This document shows positions 7,206 to 11,461 of a stretch of 11,461 nucleotides of DNA, piece by piece. A model generated the notes under the pieces. It was not told the DNA's origin. It saw only the letters and a program-made list of their open reading frames with translations, and made no database searches. The translations under genes and the position numbers were made by a program. Numbering within the stretch: the stretch's first letter is position 1; each line of letters begins with the position of its first letter. The DNA comes from an uncultured Pseudomonadota bacterium (GTDB lineage: Bacteria; Pseudomonadota; Gammaproteobacteria; Burkholderiales; Burkholderiaceae), in contig CAMLIZ010000148.1 of the NCBI GenBank assembly GCA_946480245.1, positions 1 to 11,461 of the forward strand, written 5' to 3'.

Positions 7206-8149
7206 CGGCGCGCTCCCTCGGCTTTGGGCTTGCCCTTGCGCGGCTCCGACGCACGCGAGGCGGGCGCGGAGGCAGGCGCCGCCACGGGTGGTGCCATCTG
7301 CACGTTCAACGGCTCCAGCACCAGCACGTGGCGCACCGCGTCCGGGTTGGCGGCGGGCGCGAGCTGGATGCGCGCGAATCCCGTGTCGGACTTGCGATCG
7401 ACCGACACCACCTTGGCCACCGGCAGGCCCGCCGGGTACACGCCATCGACGCCGGAAGTGGTGAGCAGGTCACCAGCCTGCACATCGGCATTGCTGGCGA
7501 CGAAGCGCAGCTCCATGCCGCTGCCCAGCGCGGTGCCGAAGGCGGCGGCGCGGTGCTGCGTGCGACTGTTGAGCACTGGGATGGCGGCGTCCTTGTCGGT
7601 CAGCAGCGACACCTCGGCATTCAGCGGGTATACGCGCGTCACCTGCCCCAGCACGCCGGCCTCGTTGACGACCGGCGAGCCGAGCTTCACGCCGTCGAGC
7701 GCGCCGCGATCCAGCACCACCTTGCGTGAATACGGGTCCGGCGCCTCGTACAGCACCTCGGCGCTCACTGTGCGCACCTGCAGCGCCGGGCGCAGGCCGA
7801 GCAGTGCACGCAGCCGGGCGTTCTCCACCGCCAGTTGCTCGGCGCGGGCGGTTCGTTCGGCCTGGGCGGCCAGCTGGCGGCGCGCAGCATCCTCGCCGCT
7901 GATCGCGCGACTCAGGCCCTGCAGGTACTGGCTGCCGCCATTCCACATCTCCAGCGGCACGCGCAACGTGCGCTCCACCGGGTTCAGCACGGTGGCGATG
8001 GCCGCGCGCAGCGGCACGGTGAGCTTGAAGCGTGTGTCCGCCACCATCAGGAACAGCGCGAGCGCCGAGAAGAACACGAGCTTGGTGAAGGCCGAATAGC
8101 CCTGCCGGAACATCGGCGGCGGGTTGCGGTCGAGGGTGCCCAGGGGCAT
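7202..8149 (-). CDS. mreC: Rod-shape-determining protein MreC
   Basis: MreC is a bitopic periplasmic scaffold that links the MreB cytoskeleton to PBP2-RodA. With the start chosen here it has 315 residues: a short cytoplasmic N-terminus, one membrane segment (~23-37), a coiled coil (~80-115, rich in Ala, Arg, Glu and Leu, ending AVENARLRALLGL), then the beta-rich MreC core (~125-280) with SRKVVLDRGALDGVKLGSPV (141-160) and TTSGVDGVYPAGLPVAKV (230-247). Residues ~285-315 are a Pro/Ala- then Lys/Arg-rich tail. The alternative ATG at 8159-8161 adds MRRA. I prefer 8149 because MPLGTLDR-PP resembles the family N-terminus in relatives, as I recall them. Neither start has a good ribosome site. It lies 71 nt after mreB, with a hairpin between them. 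Confidence 0.94.
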   Translation of the reverse strand: MPLGTLDRNPPPMFRQGYSAFTKLVFFSALALFLMVADTRFKLTVPLRAAIATVLNPVERTLRVPLEMWNGGSQYLQGLSRAISGEDAARRQLAAQAERTARAEQLAVENARLRALLGLRPALQVRTVSAEVLYEAPDPYSRKVVLDRGALDGVKLGSPVVNEAGVLGQVTRVYPLNAEVSLLTDKDAAIPVLNSRTQHRAAAFGTALGSGMELRFVASNADVQAGDLLTTSGVDGVYPAGLPVAKVVSVDRKSDTGFARIQLAPAANPDAVRHVLVLEPLNVQMAPPVAAPASAPASRASEPRKGKPKAEGARR

Positions 8150-8175
8150 GGCACGGCGCATTTCAACGGCGGCGG

Positions 8176-8200
8176 GCCGGCGCCTGAATCAGGGGCCGGC
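8176..8200. other. Hairpin between mreB and mreC
   Basis: GCCGGC (8176-8181) pairs with GCCGGC (8195-8200), and CCTG (8183-8186) pairs with CAGG (8190-8193), with one opposed G-G (8182/8194) on the plus strand (C-C on the mRNA strand) and a 3-nt loop. The result is a GC-rich 10-bp stem, 20 nt past the mreB stop in the operon direction. No U-tract follows, so full termination is unlikely; it could stabilise the mreB mRNA end or attenuate transcription. Confidence 0.5.
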
Positions 8201-8220
8201 TCACGCTCAAGCTCATTCGG

Positions 8221-9426
<1,206 letters not shown>

Positions 9427-9478
9427 TCACCCTCGGGTTCCGAGCCTCTTGCGAACCCTTGCAACCCCTGAAATCCCT

Positions 9479-9490
9479 GGGCTTTCGCCC
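9479..9490 (+). other. Small hairpin just upstream of gatC
   Basis: GGGC (9479-9482) and GCCC (9487-9490) form a perfect 4-bp stem around TTTC, ending 11 nt before the gatC ATG where a ribosome would bind. No convincing Shine-Dalgarno motif is present there (only CGAG directly next to the ATG). The stem is short and could be chance in GC-rich DNA. Confidence 0.2.
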
Positions 9491-9501
9491 CCATTTTCGA
9501 G

Positions 9502-9801
9502 ATGGCCCTCAGCTCCGATGACGTGAGCCGCATCGCCCATCTGGCGCGGCTGGAACTGCAACCCGACGAACAAGCCACGCTGCTGCCGCAGCTGAACGGC
9601 TTCTTCGGCATCGTCGAGCGCATGAGCGCGGTCGACACCTCTGGCGTGGAGCCGCTGTACACGCCGCTGTCCGCGGTGCAGGCGGTGCAGTTGCGCCTGC
9701 GCGAGGACGCCGTCACCGAGACCGACGAGCGCGAGCTCAACCAGCGCAGCGCACCTGCCGTGGAAGACGGGCTGTACCTGGTGCCGAAGGTGATCGAATG
9801 A
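9502..9801 (+). CDS. gatC: Asp/Glu-tRNA amidotransferase subunit C
   Basis: GatC is the small subunit that wraps around and stabilises GatA in the tRNA-dependent amidotransferase. The 99-residue product begins [20 protein letters not shown], the standard GatC N-terminal helix, and contains [20 protein letters not shown] (34-53), matching the family's hinge and VEPL motif. It ends with the conserved LYLVPKVIE. Length is normal (about 95-100). The ATG is chosen by this family start, since no good ribosome site is visible. It is the first gene of gatCAB, overlapping gatA by ATGA, and divergent from mreB. Confidence 0.96.
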   Translation: MALSSDDVSRIAHLARLELQPDEQATLLPQLNGFFGIVERMSAVDTSGVEPLYTPLSAVQAVQLRLREDAVTETDERELNQRSAPAVEDGLYLVPKVIE

Positions 9802-11282
9802 GCCGAGCCTTACATGAGATGGGCGTGGCGGAGCTGGCGCAGGCGCTGCGGGACAAGGCGGTTTCCAGCGCCGAATTGACGCAACACCTGCTTGCACGGA
9901 TTTCGAAGCACCAACACCTCGGCGCGTTCCTGTGGTTGAACGCCGAACAAGCGCTGGACATCGCGCGCGCGGCCGACGCGCGCCGTGCGGCCGGCGACGC
10001 TTCGCCGTTGCTGGGCGTGCCTCTCGCGCACAAGGACATCTTTGTCACTAAGGACCAGCCCACCACGGCCGGCTCCAAGATGCTGGCCGGCTACCAGAGC
10101 CCGTTCGACGCAACGGTCGTCGCCCGCCTCGCCGACGCCGGCGCGGTATCCCTCGGCAAGCTGAACTGCGACGAGTTCGCGATGGGCTCGGCCAACGAGA
10201 ACTCCGCCTACGGCCCGGTGAAGAACCCATGGGACACCGCACGCGTGCCCGGCGGCTCCTCGGGCGGCTCGGCCACTGCCGTGGCGGCGCGCCTGCTGCC
10301 GGCAGCCACCGGCACCGACACCGGCGGCTCGATCCGCCAGCCCGCCAGCTTCTGCGGCGTCACCGGCATCAAGCCCACCTACGGCGTGTGCTCGCGCTAC
10401 GGGATGATCGCGTTCGCCTCCAGCCTGGACCAAGCCGGCCCGCTGGCGCGCAGCGCCGAAGACTGCGCGCTGCTGCTGTCTGCGATGAGCGGCTTCGACG
10501 AGCGCGACGCCACCAGCGCCGAACGCCCGCCGCAGGACTTTCATGCGCAAATGCTCCAGCCCCGCGCCGGCGCGCCCGCCGGGCGGCCGCTCGAAGGCCT
10601 GCGCATCGGCCTGCCGAAGGAGTTTTTCCCTGCAGCGCTCGGTGCGGATGTGCACGGAGCGTTGCGCGCCGCACTGGCCGAACTCGAGAAGCTCGGCGCC
10701 ACGCTGGTGGATGTGAGCTTGCCGCGCACCGAGCTCTCGATCCCGGTGTACTACATCATCGCGCCCGCCGAGGCGAGCTCGAACCTCGGGCGCTTCGATG
10801 GCGTGCGCTATGGGCATCGCGCCGGGCAGTACAGCGACCTGCTCGACATGTACAAGAAGACGCGCGCCGAAGGCTTCGGCCCCGAGGTGAAGCGCCGCAT
10901 CATGATCGGCACCTACGTGCTGAGCCACGGCTACTACGACGCCTACTACCTCCAGGCGCAGAAGCTGCGGCGCATGATCGCCGACGACTTCCAGGCCTGC
11001 TTCCAGCAGTGCGACCTGATCGCCGGCCCGGTGGCGCCCTCCGTAGCCTGGAAGCTCGGCGAGCAGGGCGACGACCCGGTGAAGGCCTACCTGGCCGACA
11101 TCTTCACGCTGCCCGGCAGCCTGGCCGGCCTGCCCGGCATGAGCATTCCGGTCGGGTTCGGCGAAGGCCAGATGCCGGTGGGCCTGCAACTGCTCGGCAA
11201 CTACTTCCAGGAAGCCGAGCTGCTGCGTGCCGCCCATGCCTTCCAGCAAGCCACCGACTGGCACCAACGCGCGCCCGCCTGA
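9798..11282 (+). CDS. gatA: Asp/Glu-tRNA amidotransferase subunit A (amidase)
   Basis: GatA hydrolyses glutamine (or asparagine) and supplies ammonia to GatB, which amidates Glu-tRNA(Gln) and/or Asp-tRNA(Asn) in the cytoplasm. The 494-residue product is an amidase-signature protein with the full Ser-cisSer-Lys triad: K79 in LAHKD, S154 in PGGSSGGSA, and S178 in [21 protein letters not shown] (187-196) and the C-terminal [20 protein letters not shown] (446-465) are typical. The ATG overlaps the gatC stop (ATGA), with AAGG (9787-9790) 7 nt upstream. gatB follows 6 nt after the stop. The window does not show whether the genome also has AsnRS or GlnRS, so which tRNA is the physiological substrate is open. 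Confidence 0.98.
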   Translation: MSRALHEMGVAELAQALRDKAVSSAELTQHLLARISKHQHLGAFLWLNAEQALDIARAADARRAAGDASPLLGVPLAHKDIFVTKDQPTTAGSKMLAGYQSPFDATVVARLADAGAVSLGKLNCDEFAMGSANENSAYGPVKNPWDTARVPGGSSGGSATAVAARLLPAATGTDTGGSIRQPASFCGVTGIKPTYGVCSRYGMIAFASSLDQAGPLARSAEDCALLLSAMSGFDERDATSAERPPQDFHAQMLQPRAGAPAGRPLEGLRIGLPKEFFPAALGADVHGALRAALAELEKLGATLVDVSLPRTELSIPVYYIIAPAEASSNLGRFDGVRYGHRAGQYSDLLDMYKKTRAEGFGPEVKRRIMIGTYVLSHGYYDAYYLQAQKLRRMIADDFQACFQQCDLIAGPVAPSVAWKLGEQGDDPVKAYLADIFTLPGSLAGLPGMSIPVGFGEGQMPVGLQLLGNYFQEAELLRAAHAFQQATDWHQRAPA

Positions 11283-11288
11283 AGCCCC

Positions 11289-11461
11289 ATGAGCACACCT
11301 TCTCCCTTGGTGCGCGGCTACGAGGTCGTGATCGGCTTCGAAACGCATGCGCAACTGTCCACGCAGAGCAAGATCTTCAGCGGCGCCTCGACGGCCTTCG
11401 GCGCAGCGCCCAACACGCAGGCCTGCGCCGTCGACCTGGCGCTGCCCGGCACGCTGCCGGT
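11289..11461 (+). CDS. gatB: Asp/Glu-tRNA amidotransferase subunit B, N-terminal part (cut by window edge)
   Basis: GatB is the kinase/transamidase subunit that phosphorylates the misacylated aminoacyl-tRNA and then amidates it. The visible 57 codons contain [20 protein letters not shown] and [16 protein letters not shown], aligning with the GatB start (YEVVIGLEVHAQL, then the NTQVCPVCLGLPGSLP block). The usual CPVC cysteine pair is replaced by CAVD, a change I recall in betaproteobacterial GatB proteins. It starts 6 nt after gatA with only a weak upstream GAAG, consistent with translational coupling. The catalytic core lies beyond the window. Confidence 0.95.
   Translation, partial: MSTPSPLVRGYEVVIGFETHAQLSTQSKIFSGASTAFGAAPNTQACAVDLALPGTLP

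Noticed and set aside
6549..8099. Plus-strand open frame (516 codons) opposite mrdA/mreD/mreC
   Set aside because: It crosses three real genes and has a low-complexity Gln/Arg/Ser composition with no domain, so it is an antisense shadow.
9448..9467. Imperfect tandem 10-mers CTTGCGAACC / CTTGCAACCC upstream of gatC
   Set aside because: Only two degenerate copies are present and they match no operator I know; the TTGCGA and TTGCAA within them have no -10 at proper spacing.
9810..11354. Long minus-strand open frame (514 codons) opposite gatA
   Set aside because: GC third-position bias leaves antisense frames open. gatA with an intact catalytic triad occupies the other strand, and the antisense product has no family features.

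Overview
The window is core chromosome of a GC-rich betaproteobacterium, most likely order Burkholderiales (Comamonadaceae, Sphaerotilaceae, or the Rubrivivax/Leptothrix/Methylibium group). The evidence is high GC with strong third-position GC bias, RecA, MreB and GatCAB proteins of betaproteobacterial type, and the joined mreBCD-mrdA-rodA cluster. I cannot name the species. I see no mobile element, tRNA, rRNA, CRISPR array or obviously transferred gene.

Layout. (1) 1-1256, minus strand: recA followed 9 nt later by the 5' part of recX, an SOS recombination unit. A LexA box and a -10 element lie just upstream of recA. (2) 1257-1395: a 139-bp divergent intergenic region shared by recA and a two-component operon. 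(3) 1396-3500, plus strand: an OmpR-family response regulator and a QseC/TctE-like sensor histidine kinase, overlapping by 4 nt. (4) 3502-9264, minus strand: the elongasome operon in the order mreB, mreC, mreD, mrdA (PBP2), rodA, tightly packed with two ATGA overlaps (mreC/mreD and mrdA/rodA). Its last gene meets the kinase gene tail to tail with one base between the stop codons. (5) 9265-9501: a 237-bp divergent intergenic region, the longest non-coding stretch here, holding a perfect DnaA-box 9-mer beside overlapping divergent -10-like hexamers. (6) 9502-11461, plus strand: gatC, gatA and the start of gatB, encoding the tRNA-dependent amidotransferase.

How the genes work together. RecA and RecX are the recombinase and its modulator. 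MreB filaments with MreC and MreD position the RodA glycosyltransferase and PBP2 transpeptidase, which build the side wall and give the cell its rod shape. GatCAB converts Glu-tRNA(Gln) and/or Asp-tRNA(Asn) to the correctly amidated form. The ligand of the two-component pair cannot be read from the sequence.

No new multi-gene system is visible. All twelve genes belong to well-known families. The observations worth checking are regulatory or architectural: the DnaA box between mreB and gatC, overlapping divergent -10 elements, a hairpin between mreB and mreC, a perfect hairpin at the convergent kinase/rodA 3' ends, long Ala/Pro-rich tails on PBP2 and MreC, and the nearly uncharged C-terminus of RecA.
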